This document shows, in pieces, positions 33,579 through 42,859 of a stretch of DNA of 64,000 bases (positions are counted from its first letter, which is position 1; every line of letters begins with the position of its first letter). The notes under the pieces were generated by a model. It did no database searches, was not told the origin of the DNA, and worked only from the letters and a program-made list of their open reading frames with translations. The position numbers and the translations under genes are program-made. The DNA comes from Bacillota bacterium (GTDB lineage Bacteria > Armatimonadota > HRBIN16), in assembly GCA_023511455.1 (NCBI GenBank), contig JAIMBJ010000012.1, positions 1 to 64,000 of the forward strand. Direction: 5' to 3'.

Positions 33579-36500
33579 CTACTGCTCCCCGACAAAGCCG
33601 AAATGCCTGACGAGGATGCCAAAGTCGAACAATGTGACCTCCAAGTCGCCGTCCAGGTCGGCGTCCCAGTTCCAGTTTTCGTCACCCGCTACGCTGCCAA
33701 ACGCCAGGAGCAACATACCAAAATCCTGTAGGGTCACCGTATTGTCCCCGTCGACATCGCCATTGATCTGGGAGAAATTGAGGACAACATCACCGGTGAC
33801 GCGAACCCGTTGATGCTTATCGCGCAGCCAGTGGGAGCCTTTGACAGCGACATCGTAGACGCCGTCCAAATTCGTACCGATAATGTATTCGGATTGGCTG
33901 TTGAGGAAGAGGTTATGCGTCTCTCTGGCGGACCTGCTGTCCGGGTCGCGCAGTTCCAAAGTAACCTGTGCCATCTCAGGATTGCCGACGAAGTCGCCCA
34001 GCAGCACCTTGCCGCGCAGGACGGTTCGTGCTACCCGAAGGGTAGCGTTTCCTGTGGAGGGTTGTCGTGATTCTGCGCCTTCGAAGACCACATCGATCCA
34101 ACGGATGCCGAGTGGCATGTGGGGAGGGATACTATATGCAACTTGTGCGTTCCCCTGCGCATCCGTTTCCACTGTTCCCACGACTGTACCGTCAACCTTG
34201 AAGTGTAGCGTGAGTCCCTGCGGTGCTGAAACCCAACCGCCAACGTCCAGCTCTTTCAGCGAAGCGGTCAGAATCACCGTCGTGCCCCGCCGAGCTATGA
34301 CGTCTTCCACGATGACCTCCGTCTTGGCTGTCAAATTCAAGTGGGCAGTTGCTTCGGAGGCTTGATACTCAGAGTCTCCCTCAAACACGACCCGGTACTC
34401 GCGCTCACCGAGTAGTGTCACCGTCCACGGCAGGGTCGCTACGCCCGCCGCATTGGTAACCGCGGAACCGACCGGGTTGCCATCCACAAGGAACCGCACC
34501 GTTTTGTTGGCAAGCGGTGATGAGTCGGAGGCTCGAACGAGCGTCGCCCGCAACAGGGCGGTGCTGCCGCGCTCAGCAGAGAGGTTGTCGCCTGAGAGGC
34601 GGGTTCTAATTCGTAGGGACACGGGATAGATGGGACTGTATCCCCAATTGCCTGCGACGTCCTGCACCCTGAACTGGATTCGGTTCCTGTCGCCAGCACG
34701 GTGAAACGGCACGTTTTGGGCTACTACCACCTCCCATTCGAGGCTCCCCTCCTCTCCGGAGAGGCTCGTCGGTTTCCATTGACTCCATGTTGTCCCACCA
34801 TCGGTAGAGAAGCGGTACCATGCGTTTGCCGAGGGCGACAAGCCAGAAAGAAGGTCTCTTACCGCAACTTGACAGGTTGGTGCGAGCTCTTGGTTGCCTT
34901 CGTTCACTGTAAAGGCCTGCCAATCGTTAGGTGGGGTGCCGTCGATGATGACGGTGCGACGTACTTCTGCCTCGCCGCCGTTCGTGGACTTAACCTTCAA
35001 CAGGATAGTGCCGAGCCCCTCCCTATCCCCACGCAACCTTCTTGCCAACTTCCGGGTGAAACCCGCTGGAATACTACCGAGCGGGACGTTTAATGCGGAG
35101 CTAAGATTAAAACGCTCTTGGTCACCGTTCGGAGCATACCGTATCACCTCGAGGTCACTGACGTAACTCAGAAGAGAACCACGCGGTGGGTCTTCCAACA
35201 TCGTAGCCGACACTCCAGAGACGACGTAGGAGTCCGGTCGCACTGAACCCATCACCTCAAACTCAGTGTTGGGCTGCACAGCCACGGGCGCAGTCAGGGT
35301 CAATCTCAGGTTGGGCTCGGTAGGTCCAAAAACGGCACGCACCGTCACCGCCCATGCCTGACTACCAGAAAACCACGAATGGCTGTAGGAGTGTACCTTG
35401 ATGCGATATTTGCCTGCTCGCGCGTTGCGGATGGTGATGAACTCCACGTTGTCTACACGGGAGGCTGACCACCAGCCGCCGTTCGGCCCTTCAGTAAACG
35501 GTTCAGCATCGAGGTATAAGTCGAGGTCGTTCACCAGAGCCTGGCTGGCCCATGCAGAAGCTGGTTCATCGGGGTATACCAGCGCAATGCGCAGCAGACT
35601 CGCAGGCTGGGAGAGGTCAAAATCCATGGTCTTTAGCGAGCCGGTGCGTCTGTTTGTCCCCCACCATACTTTCAAGAAGCCGTCTCCCTCGAAATGGCAC
35701 AAAAAGCCGTCGACTTTACCTCTTCCTGCCGCGTGGAGGTCGTAGCCGAGGTCGAGGGCGTTTGCGATAATCATGCTTTTAATGACCCAGGCTGGCGGGT
35801 TCGAGGCACCGCCGTCCGGCCGACGATACGCTGCCATCAACCCCACTGCGAGCCCAGCCACATGGGGGGCGGCAAAGGATGTTCCCTTGACAGGGAAGTA
35901 TTCTCGACGGTTCCAACGGGCAGGTGCCATAATCCAGTGGCTTGGCGCGACCACATCGGGTTTCACCCGACCATCCCCCGTAGGGCCTCGTGATGATGAC
36001 TCAACTACTTTGTCTACGTTGTATCCCTCATCATACACGCCACCCACTGTCAGCGCCCCTTTGGCATCGCCTGGGATACCGATTGTTCCTTCTCCTTGTT
36101 TGCCCTCGTTACCTGCGGCAGCCACGACCAAGATGTCTTCGCGAAACAATCTGTCGACCTGTCGCGATAGCGCATCCGTTCCTCGTGCGTACCGAGTTGG
36201 CGCGCCCCCGCTCAAGTTCACCACATCCCGTTTGGCAACGCTCCTCCACCTTTGCCGATCGAACCATCCCCGCATGTCACTGAGCGCGTCCGAAACGCTC
36301 GACCCGACACTGGTCCCTCCCTCAAACGTGTTCACGAAGACCTTCGCCAGCACGATGTCATCCGCTGCCAAGGCGCTTACACCTGAGGCAGTGCCCCGAT
36401 ATCGACGGTCTGCAGCACCTGCGCCGAGCAGAATACCCAACACAGCAGTGCCGTGACCGTTACCGTCTATCAGTGCATTGCCCCTGCTATCCGTATAGTC

Positions 36501-37568
36501 GCGACCGATAACGCCGTCCCTGATATGGGCAAAGTCGTCGTGTCGTATGAAGAAACCTGAGTCAAGCACCCCGATCTTCACCGACTGACCGTGCAATGGG
36601 CGGCCATCTTTGCCAAAGTACCACAGCAGGTCAGCATCGATAGCGGGTTGCGACTCGAAGTCCGCTGGCTTGCAGGCGTGTACTGGCTCGATAAACAGCA
36701 CGGCGTCCCAGTCGAGCAGCCGGTTTATCGTGGCGGCATCAGCCAGCATCGGAAGGATGGCTAAGTCGGGGTCATACCTGCCTGTCTGGTCGGCGATAGC
36801 CATCAGGGCGTCGCGCGCTGCCTCATCGTGTCCGAAGAGGGATACGAAAACCCATCTGCGCTCCGCCGAGCCGCTGCCAACGAACGTCCATAGTTCGGGG
36901 TGCAGTTTCTGAAGCGGATAAGGCTGACCAACCCAGCGAACCTGCGGATGGGCAGCTACCGTGCTTAACTGCGACACGGGAACACGCGCCTGATACGCTG
37001 TGTACGGATAAAAGCCGAGCAGCTGCACGCCGTGCTGCTCGAGCCATTCACGCAAAGCATCGTCCAGCCTGCCATCCAGCAGGATGAAGCAGTAAACCGT
37101 TGGCTGCGCGTCTGTGCTTTGAGTGCGTAGTTGGGCTGCTCGGTGTTGCGCCAGCCGCAGCAGCAACGGTTGCAGCTTCTCGCCTTCTGACGGTACATAA
37201 TCGCCCATCCCGAAGGCAATCGCCACCTTCTCGCCCTTGCTACCAAACGGCAAAACATACGTTCCAGCGTCGGTTACTCCCTCCTCACCTAGCATCTGTG
37301 CCTCCTGAAGGTTCGGCTCAGCTATGGAGGTCGCCTGATTGGCTAACTCAGGGCGGGTATGGGCAATCGAGGTTTCGTAGCGCAGAGATGGCTTCTGTTC
37401 TGGAGGCACTGGTGGTTGCGTTGGCGTGCTGACCGATACCCGACTGGGCGCTCTCACCGACTTACCCTTGTTCGGGCTGGATGGCACGGTCTGCGCCACG
37501 ACGGAACCCCACAGCAAAAGTGTGGTAATCCCTGTCAGCAGAGCAAAGCGTTTCAGAGTGGATAGCAT
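33579..37568 (-). CDS. Secreted subtilisin-like serine protease with Ig-like repeats and dockerin-like tail
   Basis: A 1329-residue exported S8 peptidase. A signal peptide (to about residue 25) and a proline-rich linker precede a propeptide-like region (about 60-320). The catalytic triad is Asp336 (IGVLDSGFF), His372 (GNGHGTAVLG) and Ser564 (GTSFAAPHVAG), with oxyanion Asn487 (AAAGNEG). A P-domain-like beta region and several Ig-like domains with VDGxxVGxxxTxxxG follow. The C-terminus carries a carboxypeptidase-regulatory-like unit with SHWLR and two dockerin-like calcium loops, DVDGDNTVTLQD and DLDGDLEVTLFD. It is probably an extracellular or surface-attached protease. The start ATG has AGGAG upstream, a promoter at 37775-37803 and an intrinsic terminator. 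Confidence 0.9.
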   Translation of the reverse strand: MLSTLKRFALLTGITTLLLWGSVVAQTVPSSPNKGKSVRAPSRVSVSTPTQPPVPPEQKPSLRYETSIAHTRPELANQATSIAEPNLQEAQMLGEEGVTDAGTYVLPFGSKGEKVAIAFGMGDYVPSEGEKLQPLLLRLAQHRAAQLRTQSTDAQPTVYCFILLDGRLDDALREWLEQHGVQLLGFYPYTAYQARVPVSQLSTVAAHPQVRWVGQPYPLQKLHPELWTFVGSGSAERRWVFVSLFGHDEAARDALMAIADQTGRYDPDLAILPMLADAATINRLLDWDAVLFIEPVHACKPADFESQPAIDADLLWYFGKDGRPLHGQSVKIGVLDSGFFIRHDDFAHIRDGVIGRDYTDSRGNALIDGNGHGTAVLGILLGAGAADRRYRGTASGVSALAADDIVLAKVFVNTFEGGTSVGSSVSDALSDMRGWFDRQRWRSVAKRDVVNLSGGAPTRYARGTDALSRQVDRLFREDILVVAAAGNEGKQGEGTIGIPGDAKGALTVGGVYDEGYNVDKVVESSSRGPTGDGRVKPDVVAPSHWIMAPARWNRREYFPVKGTSFAAPHVAGLAVGLMAAYRRPDGGASNPPAWVIKSMIIANALDLGYDLHAAGRGKVDGFLCHFEGDGFLKVWWGTNRRTGSLKTMDFDLSQPASLLRIALVYPDEPASAWASQALVNDLDLYLDAEPFTEGPNGGWWSASRVDNVEFITIRNARAGKYRIKVHSYSHSWFSGSQAWAVTVRAVFGPTEPNLRLTLTAPVAVQPNTEFEVMGSVRPDSYVVSGVSATMLEDPPRGSLLSYVSDLEVIRYAPNGDQERFNLSSALNVPLGSIPAGFTRKLARRLRGDREGLGTILLKVKSTNGGEAEVRRTVIIDGTPPNDWQAFTVNEGNQELAPTCQVAVRDLLSGLSPSANAWYRFSTDGGTTWSQWKPTSLSGEEGSLEWEVVVAQNVPFHRAGDRNRIQFRVQDVAGNWGYSPIYPVSLRIRTRLSGDNLSAERGSTALLRATLVRASDSSPLANKTVRFLVDGNPVGSAVTNAAGVATLPWTVTLLGEREYRVVFEGDSEYQASEATAHLNLTAKTEVIVEDVIARRGTTVILTASLKELDVGGWVSAPQGLTLHFKVDGTVVGTVETDAQGNAQVAYSIPPHMPLGIRWIDVVFEGAESRQPSTGNATLRVARTVLRGKVLLGDFVGNPEMAQVTLELRDPDSRSARETHNLFLNSQSEYIIGTNLDGVYDVAVKGSHWLRDKHQRVRVTGDVVLNFSQINGDVDGDNTVTLQDFGMLLLAFGSVAGDENWNWDADLDGDLEVTLFDFGILVRHFGFVGEQ

Positions 37569-37664
37569 CTCGTACCTCTCCTTTCCGAGCAGGTTTATGT
37601 TTTGGGAAGCTACGCAGTTGTAAGACTCTTTGCGAGCTTGGGGGATAAAGCAACATCCGCTAAC

Positions 37665-37732
37665 ATGCTGGGCGAAGCGAAGAATCTGATTTACGGCTCA
37701 GGATGCTTTGCTTGCGCTCAGCATATCCCATG
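37665..37732. repeat. Degenerate palindromic repeat, GCGAAGCGAAGAATCTGA core
   Basis: The left arm TGCTGGGCGAAGCGAAG and the right arm, whose complement reads TGCTGAGCGCAAGCAAAG, form an imperfect inverted repeat. The core CGAAGAATCTGA is shared with the element at 29611-29665. Confidence 0.55.
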
Positions 37733-37774
37733 ACTCGCCAGATGTCCCTCGCCACTAAGTAACTACTGTTGTAT

Positions 37775-37803
37775 AGTTTATCACGACGAAACATTTTTGT
37801 CAA
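37775..37803 (-). promoter_or_regulatory. Promoter of the subtilase gene
   Basis: On the minus strand consensus TTGACA (37803-37798) and TAAACT (37780-37775) are exactly 17 bp apart. The untranslated leader would be about 200 nt and contains the degenerate palindrome. Confidence 0.6.
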
Positions 37804-37956
37804 GTGTTCCTGGGGTGAAAAGCCCGCTCAACGGTGCCCCAGCGACTGAAAGTCACGGGCAGAGCAGGTTTCGTTTTAGGTCGCCCCCAACGTTTAGTTG
37901 GTATAAAACCCCTTTCTGGGAAGCCCCCCAGTGTTCCGCATGACGTTATTCCTGCG

Positions 37957-38035
37957 AACCCACCTTGTGGGGCGGTGGAGCGTAAGGCTCCGTGTCCTTC
38001 GGCACGCGAGGAGACGGTCCGCCCCAAAGTGGGTT
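37957..38035. ncRNA. Possible structured RNA element (multibranch fold)
   Basis: AACCCAC (37957-37963) pairs with GTGGGTT (38029-38035) and GGGGCGG (37969-37975) with CCGCCCC (38019-38025). Inside, GGAGC/GCTCC (37977-37991) is a perfect hairpin and a second hairpin GTG-CC/GG-CAC follows. The fold is compact at about 79 nt. It could be a conserved RNA, or a remnant of a repeat family. No known family matched by eye. Confidence 0.35.
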
Positions 38036-38049
38036 GAGGAAGCTACGAA

Positions 38050-38078
38050 CACTGGGCGGGGCAACGCCCCGCCCGGTG
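38050..38078 (-). terminator. Stem-loop at the end of the BNR-propeller gene
   Basis: GGGCGGGGC (38054-38062) and GCCCCGCCC (38066-38074) with an AAC loop, extendable to CAC/GTG pairs at the base. It lies 10 bp past the stop and has nearly the same stem as the terminator at 33536-33566, but there is no clear T run. Confidence 0.55.
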
Positions 38079-38087
38079 CCAGCGAAA

Positions 38088-41000
38088 CTACTCATCGCCG
38101 ATTTTTCCGAAGTTCTTGACGAGGATGCCGAAGTCGAACAGGGTGACCTCCTCATCGCCGTCGAGGTCGGCATTGGGGTTCCAGTTCTTGTCGTTGGGCC
38201 CAGAGCCGAAAGCGGCAACGAGCATACCGAAATCGAACAGCGTGACCTCGTTATCCTCGTCGACGTCTCCGTTGACGAGGCTGAAAGCCACCTGTGCCGT
38301 GCCGGGCAGTTTAACGTGAACCCGCTGCCGCAGCCAGTGCGTTACCTTCACCAGAAGGTCTGCGCTGCCGGTCAGCCTCAGCCGGAACGCCCCCTTGCCG
38401 TCCAGCACTTCCTTGAGCCGCTCCAGCTTGCCGTCGCGGTCAATCGCCACATCCGCGGGCAAGTTCATCACGGGACCGACGTAGTCGCGCAGGTTGACGA
38501 GCGCTTCCACTTCGACGTATCCACTCAGGGTCGCATATGCTGCGGAACTGACGTAAGTAGAGTCTCCGTCGAACGCCGCCGACATCGGCAGGTCTCCGAG
38601 ATGTCGCCCACTATACGAGACAGACGCTTCGCCTTCGGCATCGGTGGTCGCCGTGCCCACCTCGGTGCCACCTACCGAGAAGCGCAGCAGTTTGCCCGAA
38701 ATCGGTCGTCCATCATCCTGTCGGGTCAGGCGCGCTTTCAGCAACGCGGTCGAGCCGTAGGGCACCGACTGGTCTCGGATGATGACAACCGTATACGCAC
38801 GCGAGACCGAAAGGATGCCCGTGCCCGAGGAGGGGTTGAAGGCGGAGTCGCCATCGAAGGTCGCGGTGATGGTGCGATTTCCCAGCGCAGCGTCCAGCGG
38901 AATCGTGTAGGCGAGCGTCGCGGAGCCATCCGAGCCGGTCACCGCACTGCCTACGGTCCTATCGTCTACCTCAAACTGCAGTCGCTTGCCTGCGACGCCT
39001 GCCCCCGAGTCGGTGCGTTGTAAGGTTGCCCTGAGGTTGGCGATGCCCCCCAGTTGCCCCGGACGCCATGGTACTTCGATTCGTGTGGTTACGAAAGCGG
39101 CGGTAGGCAGAGGCATCCGCCCGATACCGCGTCCGTAGGTGCCCACGTAAAGATGGCTGGTGGTTGCGTTGGCGCGCAGGTGCAGACACGGCGTGCTGGG
39201 CAACCCCAGCCCCAGCCTTGCCCAGTTGCGACCGAGGTCGGTGGTGACGAACACCCCCGTGTCGGTAGCGGCAATCAGCATGTTGGGCGCAATCGGGTTG
39301 ACTATCAGGAAGTTCACGGGCGTGTCGGGCAGGTTGCCCGAGATGTCCGTCCACGTTCTGCCAAGATCGGTGCTTCGAACGACACGTTGTGCGCCAAAGC
39401 CCATGAACCCCACATACACCGTGCCTGCATTATTGGGGTCTACTGTCAGACCACCGACTGCTCGCCGAGGCAGCCCATCCGTGCGCCTCGTCCATGTGGC
39501 TCCGCCGTCTGTGCTGACAAACACCACGCCGTCGGTAGACCCCGTGTAGATGACGTTCGAATCGGACGGGGCGACAGCAATCACGTTCAGCACACCGCCG
39601 TCGGTCAAATCGCCGCTAATGCGCGACCACGTCCGTCCGTCGTCGGTGGAACGGTACAGGAAGTTGGTGCCCAGATAGAACCTGCCGGGTGTGCGGGTGT
39701 CGTTGACCAGCGGGGCGCACCACAACCCTTGATGGTCGCCGCTGGCGTTCAGCACAGGATTCGGACTCCAGGTTCGCCCTCCATCGGTGGAACGCCAGAC
39801 GACGGCTTGTTGGGTCTGCCCCAGCGCGATACTGGGGTCGGTGCGCTTATACGAAGCCCACATACCATCCCCGCCCAGCGTGACATCGAAGGTGGGCGAG
39901 TCGGTGCGCAGCTGCGTGCCGTTGTCCTGCGACCCCGCCAGCAGTTGGTTCGCATCGGTGGGATGCACATCGAACGCGTAGAACTCCATCGTGCCTCTGC
40001 CGTTGTTTAAAGGGGTCAGCGTCGTCCCACGATTGGCAGAGTAGAACAGTCCCCCGTCGCTGCCGATGTAGATTCGCGTCGAGTCGAACGGGTCGAACGC
40101 CAGCGCGTGCTGGTCGACGTGCCCCACGGTGTCTTGCGGGTTGATTGTCGTCCACGTTTGGCCTCCGTCGGTGGTGCGCCACAGGTCGACCGCGCCCGCG
40201 TAGGCGATGTTGGGGTTGTTCGGGTCGACGCGCATCACAAGGTTATACCATGTTTGCCCGGTGCGGCCGGTTGGGGTGGTCACCTGCGTCCAGCTGGTGC
40301 CGCCGTTGGTCGTTCTCCACACGCTATGGATGCCGTCGCTGACGCCAGGAACGAACTGTCTGGAAAAAATGACCCAGACCACGTTGGGGTTGCTGCGGCA
40401 GATGTCCAGTTCAATGCGCCCAATGCTCGTGCCGTTGGGCAACGCGCTGATACGTGTCCACGTCGTGCCGCCGTCGGTGGAACGATAGACGCCGTTGCCA
40501 CCAGCGCCCACAAAATTGCCTAACGCCGCCCACAGGATATTGGAATTGGTGGGGTGCATCCGTAGCGCTGACGCCAAGCCGCTCAGCCTGAGGGTGAAGT
40601 CGCTGCCCCCATTGGTGGTGATGTAGATTCCCCGATTCGCGCTGACAATCCACTTGTTGCGGTTGGTCGGGTCGATGACAATCTCATTGATGCGCTGCCC
40701 GTCGAAGACGCTGCTGCCGAAAAGCCTCCATGTATTGCCGCCGTCGGTCGAGCGGTAGATGCCCACTCCGCCCAGCGTCCGAACCGCGAAGTACTCCTCA
40801 CCTGTCCCCAGATAGATGATGTTGGGGTCTACTGGGTCGAGGGTCAAGCAGCCCACATATTGCGCCGCGAGGAAGTCGGTGAGGTTGCGCCAGGTGCTGC
40901 CGCCGTCGTGACTGCGCCACACCCCTCCTTTGGCAATACCGATGTAGATGATGTTGCGGTTGGTCGGGTGTACGGCAATGGCGTTGACGCGGGCGAGCCA

Positions 41001-41270
41001 GTTCTGCCTTGTGCTGACGGGTCCGTGATACTCCCAGTTCAGCGCCTGCGCCTGCAGCCCGTTCGCTTGATAGATGGGCATCTGTTGTGCCTGTTCGTAC
41101 GCCCGCAGCCAAGCCCCCGCAGGCACATCCTTGAACGGAAAGGCGCGCAGACTGTAGAACCACTCCAGTCGTTTCCATGGTTTGGACAAGCCCCATGCGT
41201 CCTGCTCCTGTGCAAGGGCAACACACGAGAGGCTCATCCACAGGGCGACTAGCAAGAAGAGCCGCTTCAT
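38088..41270 (-). CDS. Secreted BNR/sortilin-type beta-propeller protein with dockerin-like tail
   Basis: A 1060-residue exported protein. ATG 41270 was chosen because a signal peptide (MKRLFLLVALWMSLSCVALAQ) follows and GGAGGG precedes it; the open frame continues without coding character. From about 60 to 750 it holds many Asp-box repeats such as VWRSHDGGSTWRNL, IYRSTDGGNTWRLF and VWRTTNGGTSWTQV, forming one or two seven-bladed propellers like VPS10/sortilin and xyloglucanase-type proteins. Two Ig-like domains follow. The C-terminus has NLRDYVG, THWLRQ and two calcium loops, DVDEDNEVTLFD and DLDGDEEVTLFD. No catalytic residues were recognised. It is probably a binding or adhesive surface protein. 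Confidence 0.85.
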   Translation of the reverse strand: MKRLFLLVALWMSLSCVALAQEQDAWGLSKPWKRLEWFYSLRAFPFKDVPAGAWLRAYEQAQQMPIYQANGLQAQALNWEYHGPVSTRQNWLARVNAIAVHPTNRNIIYIGIAKGGVWRSHDGGSTWRNLTDFLAAQYVGCLTLDPVDPNIIYLGTGEEYFAVRTLGGVGIYRSTDGGNTWRLFGSSVFDGQRINEIVIDPTNRNKWIVSANRGIYITTNGGSDFTLRLSGLASALRMHPTNSNILWAALGNFVGAGGNGVYRSTDGGTTWTRISALPNGTSIGRIELDICRSNPNVVWVIFSRQFVPGVSDGIHSVWRTTNGGTSWTQVTTPTGRTGQTWYNLVMRVDPNNPNIAYAGAVDLWRTTDGGQTWTTINPQDTVGHVDQHALAFDPFDSTRIYIGSDGGLFYSANRGTTLTPLNNGRGTMEFYAFDVHPTDANQLLAGSQDNGTQLRTDSPTFDVTLGGDGMWASYKRTDPSIALGQTQQAVVWRSTDGGRTWSPNPVLNASGDHQGLWCAPLVNDTRTPGRFYLGTNFLYRSTDDGRTWSRISGDLTDGGVLNVIAVAPSDSNVIYTGSTDGVVFVSTDGGATWTRRTDGLPRRAVGGLTVDPNNAGTVYVGFMGFGAQRVVRSTDLGRTWTDISGNLPDTPVNFLIVNPIAPNMLIAATDTGVFVTTDLGRNWARLGLGLPSTPCLHLRANATTSHLYVGTYGRGIGRMPLPTAAFVTTRIEVPWRPGQLGGIANLRATLQRTDSGAGVAGKRLQFEVDDRTVGSAVTGSDGSATLAYTIPLDAALGNRTITATFDGDSAFNPSSGTGILSVSRAYTVVIIRDQSVPYGSTALLKARLTRQDDGRPISGKLLRFSVGGTEVGTATTDAEGEASVSYSGRHLGDLPMSAAFDGDSTYVSSAAYATLSGYVEVEALVNLRDYVGPVMNLPADVAIDRDGKLERLKEVLDGKGAFRLRLTGSADLLVKVTHWLRQRVHVKLPGTAQVAFSLVNGDVDEDNEVTLFDFGMLVAAFGSGPNDKNWNPNADLDGDEEVTLFDFGILVKNFGKIGDE

Positions 41271-41623
41271 ATGAAATCCCTCCCATGTTTGAATTGAGCT
41301 TGGGTTGGCGGAGCAGGTTGGTGGCATCCGAGGGGCAAATGTGGTATGATTTCGGCTCAACTCATTCCACGACATGGTGCCATGCGCCACTGGACGTGCC
41401 TGCTTCGTCACCATATTTAGTATAGCAAAACACATCACAGCGGTCAAACTGTTCTGTGTAAAGAGATTGTTTTTCCCACTCGTTACCGCGGGGACGATTC
41501 CGCAAAGCCACAGGCGCACGCTGACCTTTGTTCTTCTACGAAAACCTCCCTCCCACTGTTGACCGATCTCAGGACAATACGGTACAATGCCGTGTACATT
41601 CACCAAGAAAGGAGAGGAAGAAG
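41271..41623. other. Divergent intergenic region
   Basis: About 350 bp between two secreted-protein genes on opposite strands. It contains the plus-strand promoter at 41559-41588. A convincing minus-strand promoter for the BNR-propeller gene was not found. No gene is supported. Confidence 0.5.
41559..41588 (+). promoter_or_regulatory. Sigma-70 type promoter of the single-dockerin protein
   Basis: TTGACC (41559-41564) and TACAAT (41583-41588) are 18 bp apart, followed 36 bp later by ATG 41624 with AAAGGAGAGG before it. The sequence is nearly the same as the promoter at 21390-21419. Confidence 0.65.
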
Positions 41624-42814
41624 ATGAAAGCGTTTGTCTGTACGGTGCTGCTAGGCACCGCCATGGCAGGCGCGTGGGCACAGGCGCTGCTCACTCCGTC
41701 GCGCCCTCAACCGAAGCATCCGGCATTGCTGGGTGCGGTAAAGCGGATAACCCTGTCTCCGGTGGGGTTGCGCCCCCAGAACTCCGCGCAGTCGGTTTCG
41801 CTGCCACTGTACGATGCCACCTCGCCTGAACAGATTGCCTTCGACGGAACCAGTGCCTATCTAGATACCTGGGCAGTGGGCACTATCCTGCAGGAGCAGA
41901 TTCCTCTGCTGGGACCGGCGCGGCTCGACACACTGGAAATCCTGTACGTTGGGGGAGGGGCAGCAGGCAGCACAGCGAACATGACAGTGCGGGTCTACGG
42001 CTGCCGTTCTGGCTTTGTTGGCGATGACCCCGTCTCACAAGGTTTCCCACTACTCTATTCGCTCGTGAACCAGCCCATCCCCAACGATGGCAGCACCTAC
42101 CTGCTGAGCCTCGATTTGGGTGGAACGGTTTATAACGCTGGCGTGGACGCTCAGGGCAAACCGTTTGCGCACGACCTGCTGGTGCAAATCAGCTTCACAG
42201 GCACGACGACACCGCCGTTGCTCTTCATTGCCAACGGGGCGAACTCGCTGGGATTGCGCAACGACGGGGGACTGGGACAGACCCTGCCCTCGCTCTACCC
42301 GCTAGGGGCAGGCAAGTTCTGGGACGACGTGGGCAACCGCTTCCATATGGAGCGCTACTTCACTGGTACCAGCGATAACGTGTGGCGCGAGGGAGCGAAC
42401 GCCTTCTGGTGGGGAGGAAGCCCGCTGGGCAACTGGTCTATCAGCGTGTTCGGCTCGTACAACTTCGTGGGTGTCGTGTCTAACAACGCCAATGTGGACA
42501 TGACCGAAGCGAAAGTGCAGATAAACGGGCATCCCGTGACCGTGCCGCTGCTTTCGCTGCCTGCAGAAACGCTTGCGCCCCAACAGAACGCCCGAGTGTT
42601 CACCCTGCCGTTGACACCAAATGTGGAGCACGACGTGCGTATCGTGATGGGGCCGCCCTATCTGGTGCGCGCCAAAACGGTAACCGCCTCTTCTCCGGCG
42701 ACGCCGGTGGTGGAGGATTTCTTCCTCATCTCCGGCGACCTGGACGGGGATAACGAAGTGACCCTGTTCGATTTTGGTATCCTCGTGCAGAGCTTTGGGG
42801 AAGTTGGAGACTGA
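41624..42814 (+). CDS. Secreted protein with one dockerin-like loop
   Basis: A 396-residue exported protein of unknown function. A signal peptide (MKAFVCTVLLGTAMAGAWAQ) follows ATG 41624, which has a purine-rich GGAGAGG upstream. The body is beta-rich with no recognised catalytic motif; segments include DGTSAYLDTWAVGT and FWDDVGNRFHMERYF. It ends GDLDGDNEVTLFDFGILVQSF, a single copy of the dockerin-like loop that occurs twice in its neighbours. Its shared tail and location suggest it belongs to the same surface set. Confidence 0.75.
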   Translation: MKAFVCTVLLGTAMAGAWAQALLTPSRPQPKHPALLGAVKRITLSPVGLRPQNSAQSVSLPLYDATSPEQIAFDGTSAYLDTWAVGTILQEQIPLLGPARLDTLEILYVGGGAAGSTANMTVRVYGCRSGFVGDDPVSQGFPLLYSLVNQPIPNDGSTYLLSLDLGGTVYNAGVDAQGKPFAHDLLVQISFTGTTTPPLLFIANGANSLGLRNDGGLGQTLPSLYPLGAGKFWDDVGNRFHMERYFTGTSDNVWREGANAFWWGGSPLGNWSISVFGSYNFVGVVSNNANVDMTEAKVQINGHPVTVPLLSLPAETLAPQQNARVFTLPLTPNVEHDVRIVMGPPYLVRAKTVTASSPATPVVEDFFLISGDLDGDNEVTLFDFGILVQSFGEVGD

Positions 42815-42822
42815 GCACAAGA

Positions 42823-42847
42823 ACGGGCGGGCGTGACGCCCGCCCGT
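42823..42847. terminator. Bidirectional stem-loop between convergent dockerin-tailed genes
   Basis: ACGGGCGGGCG (42823-42833) and CGCCCGCCCGT (42837-42847) form an 11-bp perfect stem with a TGA loop, right between the convergent gene ends at 42814 and 42860. Confidence 0.6.
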
Positions 42848-42859
42848 CTCATTCAGGGA

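Larger units (their letters stand above)
37569..38087. other. Intergenic region between dockerin-tailed genes
   Basis: A 519-bp stretch with no gene. From left to right it holds a degenerate palindromic repeat (37665-37732), the subtilase promoter (37775-37803), a short hairpin GTGACTTTCAGTC-like around 37845, a folded element (37957-38035) and a terminator stem for the next gene (38050-38078). Confidence 0.55.

Noticed and set aside
37992-40010. Long plus-strand open frames antisense to the BNR-propeller gene
   Set aside because: They lack ribosome sites and family motifs and are expected in GC-rich DNA opposite a real gene.
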